From: Brevundimonas sp.
GTDB lineage: Bacteria; Pseudomonadota; Alphaproteobacteria; Caulobacterales; Caulobacteraceae
NCBI GenBank assembly: GCA_003248965.1
Contig: QFQU01000022.1
Coordinates: 1 to 56,366, forward strand
DNA: 56,366 bases
Direction of reading: 5' to 3'
The translations under genes and the position numbers were made by a program. Shown one piece after another: positions 1 through 8,603 of this stretch. Below the pieces are notes generated by a model. The model had not been told where the DNA came from. It did not search any database and saw only the letters and a program-made list of their open reading frames with translations. The stretch's first letter is position 1; every line of letters begins with the position of its first letter.

Positions 1-239
1 AAACCGGCGATTCGATTGAAGCGCGGAAACTAAGGAAACCAACCCGGAAAAGCAAGAGGTTTTCCCCCTCCCCCTCTCCTCAAAACCCCGGAAACCGCAG
101 TCCCCAAAGCCCAAAAGGCCGGCCCGTCTCCGAGCGAGGCAGCCCTATACGGACACCCGGTTTTGGCAGCAAGGGGATTCTGAAACTTTGACGAAAAAAC
201 TGACGGAACCGGAATCCTTGAGCCGCCCCAAAATCTCGT

Positions 240-668
240 TCAGCCGGCGGCGATATAGGTTCTGAGGCTTTCGGCTTCACGCGCGTGTTCGGCGATCTGG
301 CATTTGACCACGTCCCCGATGGAGACCACCCCCACCAGCCGATCGTCCAGAAGCACGGGAAGATGGCGAATCCGCCGGTCGGTCATGCGGCTCATCAGCA
401 CCGACATCTCCTCGCCCGGCTGGGCGAAGATCACCTGGGCCGACATATAGTCCGACACGGGGCGGGTCAGGGCGTCCTGGCCGTCGGCCGCCAGGGCCTT
501 GACCACATCGCGTTCGGAAAAGACGCCCGCGACCCGCTCTCCCTCGCGGACGACCAGGGCGCCGACGCGCCGGTGTTCCAGTTCCTTGCACGCCTGCGCC
601 ACCGTGATGTCGGGCGCGATGGAGAAGACGGCGTTTCCCTTGGTCTTGAGGATCTCGGCGACGAACAT
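240..668 (-). CDS. CBS-domain pair protein
   Basis: A 142-residue protein made almost entirely of two CBS modules (about residues 8-60 and 72-130). The pattern V-x-x-A-C-x-x-L-x-x-x-x-V-G-A-L-V-V followed by G-V-F-S-E-R-D-V-V is typical of the first module, and R-H-L-P-V-L with G-V-V-S-I-G-D-V-V of the second. Stand-alone CBS pairs usually bind adenosyl ligands and act as energy or ionic sensors; the ligand and partner here are unknown. The ATG at 668 has an AAGGAG ribosome site six bases upstream. The protein is cytoplasmic, with no signal peptide or membrane segment. It lies downstream of the rhomboid gene on the same strand with about 95 bases between, so shared transcription is possible but unproven. 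The 239 bases before its stop, at the window edge, hold no gene I can support. Confidence 0.9.
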   Translation of the reverse strand: MFVAEILKTKGNAVFSIAPDITVAQACKELEHRRVGALVVREGERVAGVFSERDVVKALAADGQDALTRPVSDYMSAQVIFAQPGEEMSVLMSRMTDRRIRHLPVLLDDRLVGVVSIGDVVKCQIAEHAREAESLRTYIAAG

Positions 669-763
669 CGCGGCTCCTTCTCTCTATCTACAAGAGACGA
701 CCGCGGGGCCGGGATGGCGACAGGGCCGCTCACGACCGATGATCGCTCAGCCTGCGTCGGGAA

Positions 764-1420
764 TCAAACGGTCGCGTCGCGTCCGAAGGTCCGTCCCAAC
801 GGCCCGATGGCGACCAGGCCGACCAGGAAGCCGACGGCGTGCGCCTCCCAGGCGATCTGCGCCCCGCCCAGGCCGGGGGCGAAGCCGATCAGGCCGGTGA
901 TCGCATTGACCGCCATCCAGGCCAGGGACATCGTCAGCACGCGCCGGTCGAACAGCGGCAGCACCCGGCCATGTCCGCCCAGCAGGCGCGTCGCCGCCCC
1001 GATCAGGCCGAACACCGCGCCCGAGGCGCCGGCCACGCCGGCGGTCGAGCCCCAGTGGATCAGTCCATAGCCCAGGGCCGCCGCCGCGCCGCAGAAAACA
1101 AAGAACAGCAGAAAGACGCTGGAGCCGTATCGCGGCCCGAACTGGCGCGCGACCGGCGTGCCGAAGGCCAGGACGCCGACGGCGTTCATCGACACATGAC
1201 CCCAGCCGCCGTGCACCAGCATATAGGTGAACAGGCCGCTCCACCGGCCCTGCTCCAGGTCCACCGGAACGAAGGCCATGCCCGCGCCCAGATCCGGCAG
1301 CCGCTCCTGAAAGAAGAACAGAACCGGCAGGGCCAGGGTGATCGCCACCACGGCCAGAGGCGCGTTGAACATCTTCTCGCGGGCAGGCGGGCCGTCGAAT
1401 CGGGCGTGGGGGTCGGACAT
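764..1420 (-). CDS. Rhomboid-family intramembrane serine protease
   Basis: A 218-residue multi-pass membrane protein with the rhomboid signature. The catalytic serine is Ser133 in G-A-S-G-A-V-F-G, the partner histidine is His194 in E-A-H-A-V-G-F, and the conserved H-x4-H-x3-N of the second membrane helix is His70, His75 and Asn79. Rhomboids cleave membrane helices within the bilayer; the substrate here is unknown. I chose the ATG at 1420 rather than a TTG three codons upstream. The gene diverges from hfaA, leaving about 120 bases that must hold both promoters. All key residues are present, so it is probably an active protease. Confidence 0.92.
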   Translation of the reverse strand: MSDPHARFDGPPAREKMFNAPLAVVAITLALPVLFFFQERLPDLGAGMAFVPVDLEQGRWSGLFTYMLVHGGWGHVSMNAVGVLAFGTPVARQFGPRYGSSVFLLFFVFCGAAAALGYGLIHWGSTAGVAGASGAVFGLIGAATRLLGGHGRVLPLFDRRVLTMSLAWMAVNAITGLIGFAPGLGGAQIAWEAHAVGFLVGLVAIGPLGRTFGRDATV

Positions 1421-1462
1421 GGGTTTCAAATGCGCAGGGCCTTCGTCCGCATCAAGCGGTTC

Positions 1463-1475
1463 TTAATAACCTTAA
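1463..1475 (+). promoter_or_regulatory. Possible CtrA-like half-site pair upstream of hfaA
   Basis: Two TTAA half-sites (1463-1466 and 1472-1475) lie about 70 bases before the hfaA start in the divergent rhomboid/hfaA region. The canonical CtrA box is TTAA-N7-TTAA, but here the spacing is five. Cell-cycle control of holdfast genes makes a CtrA or similar site plausible. The wrong spacing keeps confidence low, and the AT-rich tract could instead be a promoter -10 region. Confidence 0.25.
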
Positions 1476-1540
1476 TGCAGCATGGGGGTCGGATCGCGTC
1501 TTGGATCCGTGACGAGTATGCGCGCCAGGAGACCCCTCAG

Positions 1541-1990
1541 ATGACCGCCAGAAGGCTGATTCCGCCCGTGGCGACTGCGTTCGCCGCCGGTCTGGCCGTC
1601 GTCGCGGCCCTGCCCGCCGCCGCCCAGTCGACCGGTTCGGGCGGCGCGGCGCGCTTCCAGCAGGGCTATGGCGGCGCGCGTTCGGCCGCCGCCGCCCCGA
1701 CCACCGGCTCCACCCGCGACGCCAACGGCAACCGCCTGATCGTCAACGGCATCATCCAGGCCGGCGCCTCGTCCTATTCCAGCCAGTCCGACGGCGTGGC
1801 CTCGGCCTATTCCGGCGCGGGCTCCACACGCAACGGCGGCACGACCATCGGCGGCGCCACCGCCATCGGCAACCAGCTGAACGTGGTGGTTCAGGGCAGC
1901 CGCAACACCGTCATCGTCAATTCGACCCAGACCAACACCGGCGCGATCAACGCCGGCACGGCCCTGAACGGAAGCATCAACCTGCCATGA
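1541..1990 (+). CDS. hfaA: Holdfast anchor protein HfaA (curlin-like)
   Basis: A 149-residue secreted protein with a signal peptide cleaved after about residue 28 (A-A-A before Q). The mature part is rich in Gly, Ser, Asn and Thr. Near the end it carries a curlin-like repeat (G-N-Q-L-N-V-V-V-Q-G-S-R-N-T), as in CsgA-type amyloid subunits. In Caulobacter, HfaA with HfaB and HfaD anchors the polysaccharide holdfast to the cell pole. The ATG at 1541 has an AGGAG site about nine bases upstream. The stop overlaps the hfaB start as ATGA, so the two are translationally coupled. Identification rests on the size, the curlin-like repeat and especially the HfaB and HfaD neighbours. Confidence 0.87.
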   Translation: MTARRLIPPVATAFAAGLAVVAALPAAAQSTGSGGAARFQQGYGGARSAAAAPTTGSTRDANGNRLIVNGIIQAGASSYSSQSDGVASAYSGAGSTRNGGTTIGGATAIGNQLNVVVQGSRNTVIVNSTQTNTGAINAGTALNGSINLP

Positions 1991-3003
1991 GCCGTCGTTC
2001 CCCTCTTCGCATCGCCGCCGCCGCGACGGCCGCCGCCCTGCTGCTGGCCGGCTGCGTCAGTCCGGTGGCGGGACCTTCGGGCCTCTACGCCTCGCCGATC
2101 GGCAATGCGCCGGTGACGTCCAACCCGACGCCCTATTCGACCGCCCTCTACTGCCTGGCCGACTACGCCCGGCGCTACAACCTGCCCTCGCCGCGCATGG
2201 CCGTGGGCCGGATCAGCGACTACACCGGCACGGTCTCGGCCGACGGCGGGCGTCAGATCACGGGCGGCGCGTCCTTGATGGCCAACTCGGCCCTGGCCAA
2301 GGCCGGGGCGCGGATCGTCGAACGCTACGACACCTCGGTGTCGGAGCTGGAGCTGCGCTACGCCAACAACAAGCTGATCGGCGACCAGGCGCCGGACGCC
2401 CAGAGCCCGGAAGACACCCAGTATCGCCGCATCCTGGCCGGCCAGGTGCCCGGTTCGGACTTCTACATCGTCGGCGGAATCACCGAGGTGAACTACAACA
2501 TCCGCTCGGGCGGTTTCGATCTGGCCGGGGGCGAGGTCGACAGCAACCGTCCCGGCTCGGGCCTGATCAACCACCGCGTCTATGTGATGAACATCGCCAT
2601 GGACCTGCGCCTGGTGCAGACCACGACGCTGGAGGTGGTGGACGTCGTCTCCTACCAGAAACAGATCATCGGCCGCGAAATCTCGGCGGGCGTGTTCGAC
2701 TTCCTGAACGGCAACGTCTTCGACCTGTCGGCCGGCACGGGCGGCATGGAGCCGGTCCAGCTGGCGGTCCGCGCCCTGGTCGAACGCGCCACGGTCGAGT
2801 TCATGGCCAACCTCTATGGCGCACCGGGCCCGGAAATCTGCCTGAACGCCGCCAACGACCCTCTCGGGGATTCCACGGTCGGACCGACCGGCGGCTACTA
2901 CCCGGCCTATCCCACCCAGGACACGAACAATGGCCAGACTCGCGCCGATCCCTCTCGCTGGCATGATCGCCGCGACGGCGACGTTCGCCCTAGCCGCTAC
3001 TGA
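1987..3003 (+). CDS. hfaB: Holdfast anchor lipoprotein HfaB (CsgG-like)
   Basis: A 338-residue lipoprotein of the CsgG family. The signal peptide ends in L-A-G-C with the lipidated cysteine at residue 23. The body shows CsgG-like features, including a long strand region around residues 160-230 (F-Y-I-V-G-G-I-T-E-V-N-Y and D-L-R-L-V-Q-T-T-T-L-E-V-V). CsgG forms the outer-membrane secretion pore for curli; HfaB is the matching protein for HfaA and HfaD at the holdfast. The start overlaps the hfaA stop (ATGA) and the last 74 bases overlap the start of hfaD in another frame. The last 40 or so residues are polar and lie in the dual-coded stretch. Confidence 0.92.
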   Translation: MSRRSPLRIAAAATAAALLLAGCVSPVAGPSGLYASPIGNAPVTSNPTPYSTALYCLADYARRYNLPSPRMAVGRISDYTGTVSADGGRQITGGASLMANSALAKAGARIVERYDTSVSELELRYANNKLIGDQAPDAQSPEDTQYRRILAGQVPGSDFYIVGGITEVNYNIRSGGFDLAGGEVDSNRPGSGLINHRVYVMNIAMDLRLVQTTTLEVVDVVSYQKQIIGREISAGVFDFLNGNVFDLSAGTGGMEPVQLAVRALVERATVEFMANLYGAPGPEICLNAANDPLGDSTVGPTGGYYPAYPTQDTNNGQTRADPSRWHDRRDGDVRPSRY

Positions 3004-4192
3004 GGCGAACGCCCAGACGACGCCGACCTGCCCGCCGGAAACCGGCTCGGCCTGCCGGATCGACCAGACCCAGACGGGCGAGGTGACGGGCGAGGTCAAT
3101 CTGGACGTGGCCGTCGGTCAGTTGACCGTCTCCAACACGGCGACGGGCAATCGCGTGGTCGGCGGCATACAGTCGACCAGCGGCGCCATCGTCTCGCGCC
3201 AGACCCTGACAGGGACGGTGTCGGCCGGCACGCCGATCAATCTGAACGGCGTCAGCGAGGGCTTCGTCGATTCGACCACCCAGGCGGCGGGCAACCATTT
3301 CCAGGTCTCCACCGACGGCGCGACCTTCGACGCCGACGTGGGCCAGTCGGCGCGCGGCGACAACGTCAGCGCCCGCACCAATCTGCACGGTCCCTCGACC
3401 CACATTCTTCAGGGCGGCCGGGTCGCCACCGGCGCGACGGCCAACGCCGTGGCCATGGGCGGCCCCTCCACCGTCCTGACCGGCCGCGTCGCCCAGGCCA
3501 GCCAGACGACCGTCTTCGCCGAGACGGTCGCCGACGTCCAGTACGTCCCCGCGCCCCTGACCTTCTCGGCCGACGCCCAGGCCAATACGGCCCAGGCGGT
3601 CACGACCGGCGCATCCCATCAGGACCTGGTGATCAACCAGACCAACGCCCCCTCAACGGTCGAGGCGCGCACCAGCGTCTATGTCGACAACGCCTGGAAC
3701 CTGGCGGGCCGGGCCAACGCCTCGGCCAACCGCGCCACGCTTCACAACAGCGGCGGCTCCATGATCGCCGATACGACCCAGGACAACCAGGGCCGGGTCC
3801 GCGCCTACACCCGCGTCCAGACCAATCTGCAAGGCGAGACGACGGCCGGCGCCCGCGCCGTGGCCAACGAGGTCGTCGCCGGCAACAACGACATCTATCT
3901 GAAGCTGGACAACACCCAGTTGAACTCGGGCGGGGTCGAGGCGACGGCCGAATATGTCGGGGTCAAGGGCTACGACAGCTATGTCAGCGCCGAGGCCGCG
4001 GGCAACAGCGTCGTCGGCTACGCCTGCTCCCAGTGCGGGGGCGAGGTCAACGTCAACAACACCCAGGTCAACAACGGCTCGGTGTCCGCCACCGCCAACG
4101 TCAACATCGCCCAGCCCGGCCGCGCCGCCGTGGTCGGCTCCAACGCCGTGGGCAACACCGCGACCTTCTACGTCTCGCGTCCTGGCGGCTGA
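2930..4192 (+). CDS. hfaD: Holdfast anchor protein HfaD
   Basis: A 420-residue secreted protein with a signal peptide of about 28 residues (A-N-A before Q). The mature chain is repetitive and rich in Asn, Thr, Ala, Gly and Val, with recurring V-x-A-x-T and N-T-Q-x-N-x-G-x-V segments that suggest a beta-solenoid or fibrous fold. In Caulobacter, HfaD forms a high-molecular-weight surface complex with HfaA that binds the holdfast to the cell. The ATG at 2930 lies inside hfaB and gives a complete signal peptide, with an AGG nine bases upstream. A later ATG would cut the signal peptide. Its only three cysteines outside the N-terminus sit close together near residue 367 (Y-A-C-S-Q-C). Confidence 0.87.
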   Translation: MARLAPIPLAGMIAATATFALAATEANAQTTPTCPPETGSACRIDQTQTGEVTGEVNLDVAVGQLTVSNTATGNRVVGGIQSTSGAIVSRQTLTGTVSAGTPINLNGVSEGFVDSTTQAAGNHFQVSTDGATFDADVGQSARGDNVSARTNLHGPSTHILQGGRVATGATANAVAMGGPSTVLTGRVAQASQTTVFAETVADVQYVPAPLTFSADAQANTAQAVTTGASHQDLVINQTNAPSTVEARTSVYVDNAWNLAGRANASANRATLHNSGGSMIADTTQDNQGRVRAYTRVQTNLQGETTAGARAVANEVVAGNNDIYLKLDNTQLNSGGVEATAEYVGVKGYDSYVSAEAAGNSVVGYACSQCGGEVNVNNTQVNNGSVSATANVNIAQPGRAAVVGSNAVGNTATFYVSRPGG

Positions 4193-4199
4193 GGCCGTC

Positions 4200-4219
4200 T
4201 TCGGGCGGCGTCGCCCGAA
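4200..4219 (+). terminator. Hairpin at end of hfaABD
   Basis: Just after the hfaD stop, TTCGGGCG and CGCCCGAA form a perfect 8-bp stem around a GCGT loop. No run of T follows, so it is a weak intrinsic terminator at best, or an RNA-stabilising 3' hairpin. Confidence 0.4.
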
Positions 4220-4317
4220 ATGACGCGGACCGGCCAAGGCGTCTTGCCCCGGCGCCACCCCTGGCCTAGTGCCGAATGTCCGCCCCATCGGGGGTTGCGG
4301 TCTTTCGGAGCTGGTTC

Positions 4318-7218
4318 ATGCGTTCTGCGCGTCGTCTTCTTCTTGTCGCGGCCTCGGGCCTCGCCCTCGCCACGGGTCTGACCGCCGCCAGCGGCGCCGC
4401 CTTCGCCCTGACGCCCGCCGGTCAGACCGCCGCTTCGACCGCCGCCGTCGCCCCCTCCTCGCCCTGGGCCCAGGCCGCCAGCGACATTCCCGCCGATCCG
4501 GCCGTCCGCTTCGGCCAGTTGCCGAACGGCATGCGCTACGCCCTGATGCACAATGCGACGCCGCCGGGTCAGGCGTCGATCCGCCTGCGCATCGCCGCCG
4601 GTTCGCTGATGGAGCGCGACGACCAGAAGGGCCTGGCCCACTTCATGGAGCACATGGCCTTCAACGGCACCAAGGACATCCCCGAGAACGAGATGCTGCG
4701 CATCCTCGAACGGCTGGGCCTGGCCTTCGGCGCGGACACCAACGCCTTCACCAGCTTCGACCAGACGGCCTATTCGCTGGAACTGCCCAACACCAAGACC
4801 GAGACGGTCGAGACCTCGCTGCACGTCCTGCGCGAGATGATGTCCGACGCCCTGATGGCCCAGGCCGACATCGATTCCGAACGCGGCGTCATCGTGGGCG
4901 AGGAACGCACCCGCAACACGCCCCAGCAGCGCGTTCTCAAGACCCAGCTCGCCCTTCTGGCGCCCGGCCAACGTCTGTCCCAGCGCCTGCCCATCGGCGA
5001 TCTGGACATCATCCGCACCGCGGAGCGCCAGCGGTTCGTAGACTTCTATGACGCCTATTACCGTCCGTCGCGCGCCACCCTGATCGCCGTAGGCGACTTC
5101 GACGTGGACGTGATGGAGCGCCAGGTGCGCGACGCCTTCGCTTCCTGGACGCCCAAGGCGCCGGACGGCCCCGAGCCGGACCTGGGACAGGTCGCCGTGC
5201 GCGGCCCCGAGACCAGCATCATCGTCGAACCGGGCATCCAGTCCTCGATCCAGATCAACTGGATCAAGGCGCCCGACCTGTCGCCCGACACGGTCGCCAA
5301 ACGCACCCAGGCCCTGCGCCGCAGCCTGGGCCTGGCGGTGCTGAACCGTCGCCTGGGCGAGATGGCGCGCGCCGACAATCCGCCCTTCCTGGGCGCCGGC
5401 GCCGCCTATCAGTCCCTGTTCGACAGCCTGGACGCGGGCACCTTGGCCGTCTCCTTCAATCCCGGCGACTGGAAGAAGGCCCTGACCGCGACTGAGCAGG
5501 AAGCCCGACGCCTGGCCCAGTACGGCGTCACCGCCGAGGAGCTGGAGCGGGAGATCACCCAGTATCGCACCGCGCTTCAGAACGCCGTCGCCACCGCCGC
5601 CACCCGCTCGACGACCGCTCTTGCCGGCGCACTCCTCAGTGACGTCAACGACGACGAGGTGTTCAACACCCCGCAGGAGGGCCTGGCCCTGTTCGAACAG
5701 GGGGTGAAGAATCTGACGGTCGATCAGGTCAACGCCGCCGTTCGCCCGGTCTTCGAGGGCCAGGGTCCGCTGGTCCTGTTCACCAGCCCGGTTCCCGTCG
5801 AGGGCGGAGAAGCCGCCGTCACCGCCGCCCTTCAGGAATCACGTCAGACGGCGGTCGCCGCCCGCGCGGCCCAGGCCGCCCTGCAATGGCCCTATTCCGA
5901 CTTCGGCGCGCCGGCCGTCCCCGCGACCCGCACCGAGGTCGCCGACCTGGGCGCCACCCTGGTCCGCTTCCCCAATGGCGTGCTTCTGAACATCAAGCCG
6001 ACCAAGTTCCGCGACGACCAGATTCTGGTCAGCGCCTCGACCGGCATCGGCGAACTGGGCCTGCCGACCGATCGCGTCACCTCCATGGCTCTGGCCGACA
6101 CGGTCATGGGTCCGGGCGGCACGGGCAAGCTGAGCCTGGACGAGTTGAACCGCGCCCTGACCGGCCACGTCTATAGCGCCAGCGTCAACCAGGGCACGGA
6201 CTCCTACACCTTCTCGGGCGCCACCCGCCCCGAGGACCTGCAGCTGGAGATGCAGGTTCTGGCCGCCTATCTGACCGACCCCGGCCTGCGCGCCGCCCCG
6301 TTCGAACAGACCAAGGCCGTCTTCCCGCAAATCCTGGCGCAGCTGTCGGCCACGCCGCGCGGCGTGTTCCAGCGGGACGTGACCGGCCTTCTGGCCTCGG
6401 GCGACAAGCGCGAGGCGGTGCCGACGGCGGACGAGGTGGCCGCCATGTCGATCGACGAGATTCGCACGGGTGTCCACGGCGCCCTGGCCCACGGCCCGAT
6501 CGAGATCACGGTCGTCGGCGATGTGGACGTGGACGCGGTGATCGCCGCCGTCGGCTCAACCTTCGGCGCCCTGCCCGCGCGCGGCCAGGCCCCGACGCCG
6601 GCGCCCGGTTCGGCGACCCGTCGTTTCCCGGCCCCGACGGCGACGCCCGTGCGCCTGACCCACACGGGTCCGGCCGAACAGGCCCTGGGCTTCACCGCCT
6701 GGCCGACCACCGACCAGGTGGGCGACCGCACCACCGCCCGCGAGTTGGGCGTCCTGTCCGACGTGCTGCAGCTGCGACTGAACGACGAAATCCGCGAGAA
6801 GCAGGGCCTGGCCTATTCGCCGCGCGCGGCCTCCTCGTCCTCGGACGTCTTCCCCGGCTACGGCTATCTGGCGGTCACGGCCGAGGTGCCGCCCGAGGCC
6901 CTGCCCAAGCTGTTCGAGACGGTGGACGCCATCGCCGCCGATCTGCGCGACAAGCCCGTCGGCGCCGACGAACTGAACCGCGCCCGTCTGCCGGCGGTCG
7001 AACGCCTGCGTCGCAGCATGGCCGACAACGGCTACTGGCTGACCCAGCTGTCGGAAGCCCAGTCCAAGCCGGAAAGCCTGGAGCAGACGCGCCGCCAGAT
7101 CGCCGTGCTGGAGGCCGTCACCCCGGCCGACCTGCAACGCCTGGCCCAGCAGTATCTGAAACCCTCGACCGCCTGGCGCGCTGAGATCGTGTCGGACAAG
7201 GCCCCCGCCCAGCCCTGA
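4318..7218 (+). CDS. M16-family zinc metallopeptidase (double module, secreted)
   Basis: A 966-residue insulinase-family (M16) peptidase with a signal peptide of about 30 residues. The inverted zinc motif H-F-M-E-H is at residues 108-112, with the downstream zinc-ligand region E-R-G-V-I-V-G-E-E some 80 residues later. The second half (from about residue 560) repeats the fold without the zinc motif, as in two-module M16 proteins of the pitrilysin/PqqL group. It probably acts in the periplasm. I chose the ATG at 4318 because it begins the signal peptide and has GGAG seven bases upstream; an in-frame ATG at 4276 would add 14 residues before the signal peptide. It is monocistronic, ending in a strong terminator and converging on the next gene. 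Its substrate is unknown. Confidence 0.93.
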   Translation: MRSARRLLLVAASGLALATGLTAASGAAFALTPAGQTAASTAAVAPSSPWAQAASDIPADPAVRFGQLPNGMRYALMHNATPPGQASIRLRIAAGSLMERDDQKGLAHFMEHMAFNGTKDIPENEMLRILERLGLAFGADTNAFTSFDQTAYSLELPNTKTETVETSLHVLREMMSDALMAQADIDSERGVIVGEERTRNTPQQRVLKTQLALLAPGQRLSQRLPIGDLDIIRTAERQRFVDFYDAYYRPSRATLIAVGDFDVDVMERQVRDAFASWTPKAPDGPEPDLGQVAVRGPETSIIVEPGIQSSIQINWIKAPDLSPDTVAKRTQALRRSLGLAVLNRRLGEMARADNPPFLGAGAAYQSLFDSLDAGTLAVSFNPGDWKKALTATEQEARRLAQYGVTAEELEREITQYRTALQNAVATAATRSTTALAGALLSDVNDDEVFNTPQEGLALFEQGVKNLTVDQVNAAVRPVFEGQGPLVLFTSPVPVEGGEAAVTAALQESRQTAVAARAAQAALQWPYSDFGAPAVPATRTEVADLGATLVRFPNGVLLNIKPTKFRDDQILVSASTGIGELGLPTDRVTSMALADTVMGPGGTGKLSLDELNRALTGHVYSASVNQGTDSYTFSGATRPEDLQLEMQVLAAYLTDPGLRAAPFEQTKAVFPQILAQLSATPRGVFQRDVTGLLASGDKREAVPTADEVAAMSIDEIRTGVHGALAHGPIEITVVGDVDVDAVIAAVGSTFGALPARGQAPTPAPGSATRRFPAPTATPVRLTHTGPAEQALGFTAWPTTDQVGDRTTARELGVLSDVLQLRLNDEIREKQGLAYSPRAASSSSDVFPGYGYLAVTAEVPPEALPKLFETVDAIAADLRDKPVGADELNRARLPAVERLRRSMADNGYWLTQLSEAQSKPESLEQTRRQIAVLEAVTPADLQRLAQQYLKPSTAWRAEIVSDKAPAQP

Positions 7219-7224
7219 TCGGGC

Positions 7225-7258
7225 AAGAAAAGGCCCCGGCTCGATCCGAGCCGGGGCC
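7225..7258 (-). terminator. Intrinsic terminator, minus strand
   Basis: GGCCCCGGCTC and GAGCCGGGGCC (7232-7242, 7248-7258) pair perfectly over 11 bp. Read on the minus strand the hairpin is followed by TTTTCTT, which fits termination of the gene at 7347-8288. On the plus strand no T run follows. Confidence 0.75.
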
Positions 7259-7266
7259 AGTCTTCA

Positions 7267-7299
7267 GGATCGTCGACGGAGAGCCGACGGTCCTTTTTT
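7267..7299 (+). terminator. Intrinsic terminator of the M16 gene
   Basis: A 9-bp stem (7267-7275 with 7285-7293, one G-T pair) and a 9-base loop, followed directly by six T residues (7294-7299). With the minus-strand hairpin at 7232 it separates two convergent genes. Confidence 0.8.
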
Positions 7300-7346
7300 G
7301 CATCTGGAACCTGATCGGCGCCTGAACGGCCCCGTTCGACTCCGGT

Positions 7347-8288
7347 TCAGAACACCCGGCCGCCGACGCCGCCGTCCAGGGTGATGGCGCCGGTGATGAC
7401 CGTCGCGGCCTGGACCTGCTCTTCGCGGTACTCGGTGTATTCTTCCTCGCGGTACATGGTCAGGATCTTGATCCCGGCGCCGTAGCGACGCAGCAGCGAG
7501 CGTTCGTTGCAGTCCCGCTCGGGCTTCTCGGGCCGGCAGACCAGCTGGCCGCCGTCTCCGAACCACAGCGCCTCGTGCTTCTTGCAGGTCAGGGTCGTGC
7601 CGTGATCGAAGTTCACGTCGCCTTCGTAGTCGGCGAGGGTCGCCTGCAGCCAGGTGCCGGCCAGGCAGCGATAGAGTTCGCCCTCGTAGCCGTCGGCGAT
7701 CTCGCGATCGGGCTTCACCTGGGAGGCCGGGTGCGGCACCTGACGGTCGTCGATGCAGACGGCCTGGATCACCACGCGCTTCATCATGCGCCGCCAGGCG
7801 GTGAAGGGGGTGCGCACCACCTGGGCCGCCATGCCTTCCACGGCCAGGCCCTGGATCGTCGTCGGATAGGGCTGGTCGACCGAGACATAGGCCGAACCGC
7901 CGCCCCCGCCGTAGCCATAGCCGCGCGAGCCGGACCAGCCGCGCGCGTTCAGATAGTTGCGGGCATAACCGCCGGCGCTGGCGTTCGCATTGGCGCTGGA
8001 CCCCGCGTTGTTGATGTTGACGTTCACATTGACGTTCTGGTTCTGGTTCCAGTTGCCGTTCCAGCCCGGGCGGCCGCCGCCGCCGCAGTCTCCACCGCCG
8101 CCACCGCCACCGCCACCGCAGCCCGGCGGGGGGGGCGGGGGTTCCGGCGGCTGACAGCTTGATCCGCAGGGGTCGGGGTCCGGCGGCGTGCAGCCAGACG
8201 AGCATTGCGCCAGGGCGGCGCCGGCGCTCGTCGCGACGAACAGACCGGCCGCTAGGCCCAGCATCCAGTTTGTGATCCGCAGCCGCAT
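7347..8288 (-). CDS. Secreted Pro/Gly/Asn-rich low-complexity protein, unknown
   Basis: A 313-residue protein with a signal peptide (A-L-A before Q, about residue 27). Next comes a Cys-containing P/G-rich region (residues 28-75) with runs of Pro and Gly, then an Asn/Gln/Val alternation (N-Q-N-Q-N-V-N-V-N-V-N, about residues 80-92) and a Gly/Tyr-rich stretch. The C-terminal half (about 150-313) is more globular, with several spaced cysteines (V-C-I-D-D, Y-R-C-L, L-T-C-K-K, L-V-C-R-P, R-D-C-N) that could form disulfides. I do not recognise a family. Low-complexity N-x-N-x tracts resemble bacterial surface or amyloid-like proteins, but that is only a resemblance. The ATG at 8288 has GGGAG eight bases upstream. 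Confidence 0.82.
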   Translation of the reverse strand: MRLRITNWMLGLAAGLFVATSAGAALAQCSSGCTPPDPDPCGSSCQPPEPPPPPPGCGGGGGGGGGDCGGGGRPGWNGNWNQNQNVNVNVNINNAGSSANANASAGGYARNYLNARGWSGSRGYGYGGGGGSAYVSVDQPYPTTIQGLAVEGMAAQVVRTPFTAWRRMMKRVVIQAVCIDDRQVPHPASQVKPDREIADGYEGELYRCLAGTWLQATLADYEGDVNFDHGTTLTCKKHEALWFGDGGQLVCRPEKPERDCNERSLLRRYGAGIKILTMYREEEYTEYREEQVQAATVITGAITLDGGVGGRVF

Positions 8289-8530
8289 AGGCGGGGCTCC
8301 CGAACGAAAAACGCGTCGGCCCGGCGCGACGCCGACCGATCCAGCGTTCACCAAAACATCAAAAGCCTTTCGTTTCCGTTGATGCGTCGCCGCCTTCGGG
8401 ATGGCGCAATGCCGCATCGGTCTGCTAGACCGCCCGCATGATGACCGTCCGCGTCTTCCTTCGCCTGATTTCGATTAGTCGCCCGGCGTAGCGCCTCTGG
8501 GCCCAGGCCCAGCGCACGCCGGGATCGAAA

Positions 8531-8560
8531 GCCCTCAAGCAGCGCGAAGCGCGATAGGGC
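8531..8560 (+). promoter_or_regulatory. Leader motif copy A, 5' of ileS
   Basis: Outer stem GCCCT/AGGGC, asymmetric internal loop CAAGCA opposite GAT, and inner stem GCGC/GCGC closed by GAA. The flanking elements (CT-CAAGCA and GAT-AGG) match copies before the KAS III gene and rplT in the same sense orientation, although this copy lacks their tandem G-A pairs. It ends 43 bases before the ileS ATG. The rest of the 315-base gap from 8289 to 8603 lies between divergent genes and must hold both promoters; I see no gene in it. Confidence 0.5.
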
Positions 8561-8603
8561 GAAGAGAACAGCGACATCACTTTCAAGACGCCGAGACTGC
8601 TCA

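Noticed and set aside
8090..8160. A simple-sequence GGN repeat that could be read as a microsatellite
   Set aside because: It encodes the Gly/Pro-rich part of a secreted protein; codons vary, so it is coding low complexity rather than a tandem DNA repeat.
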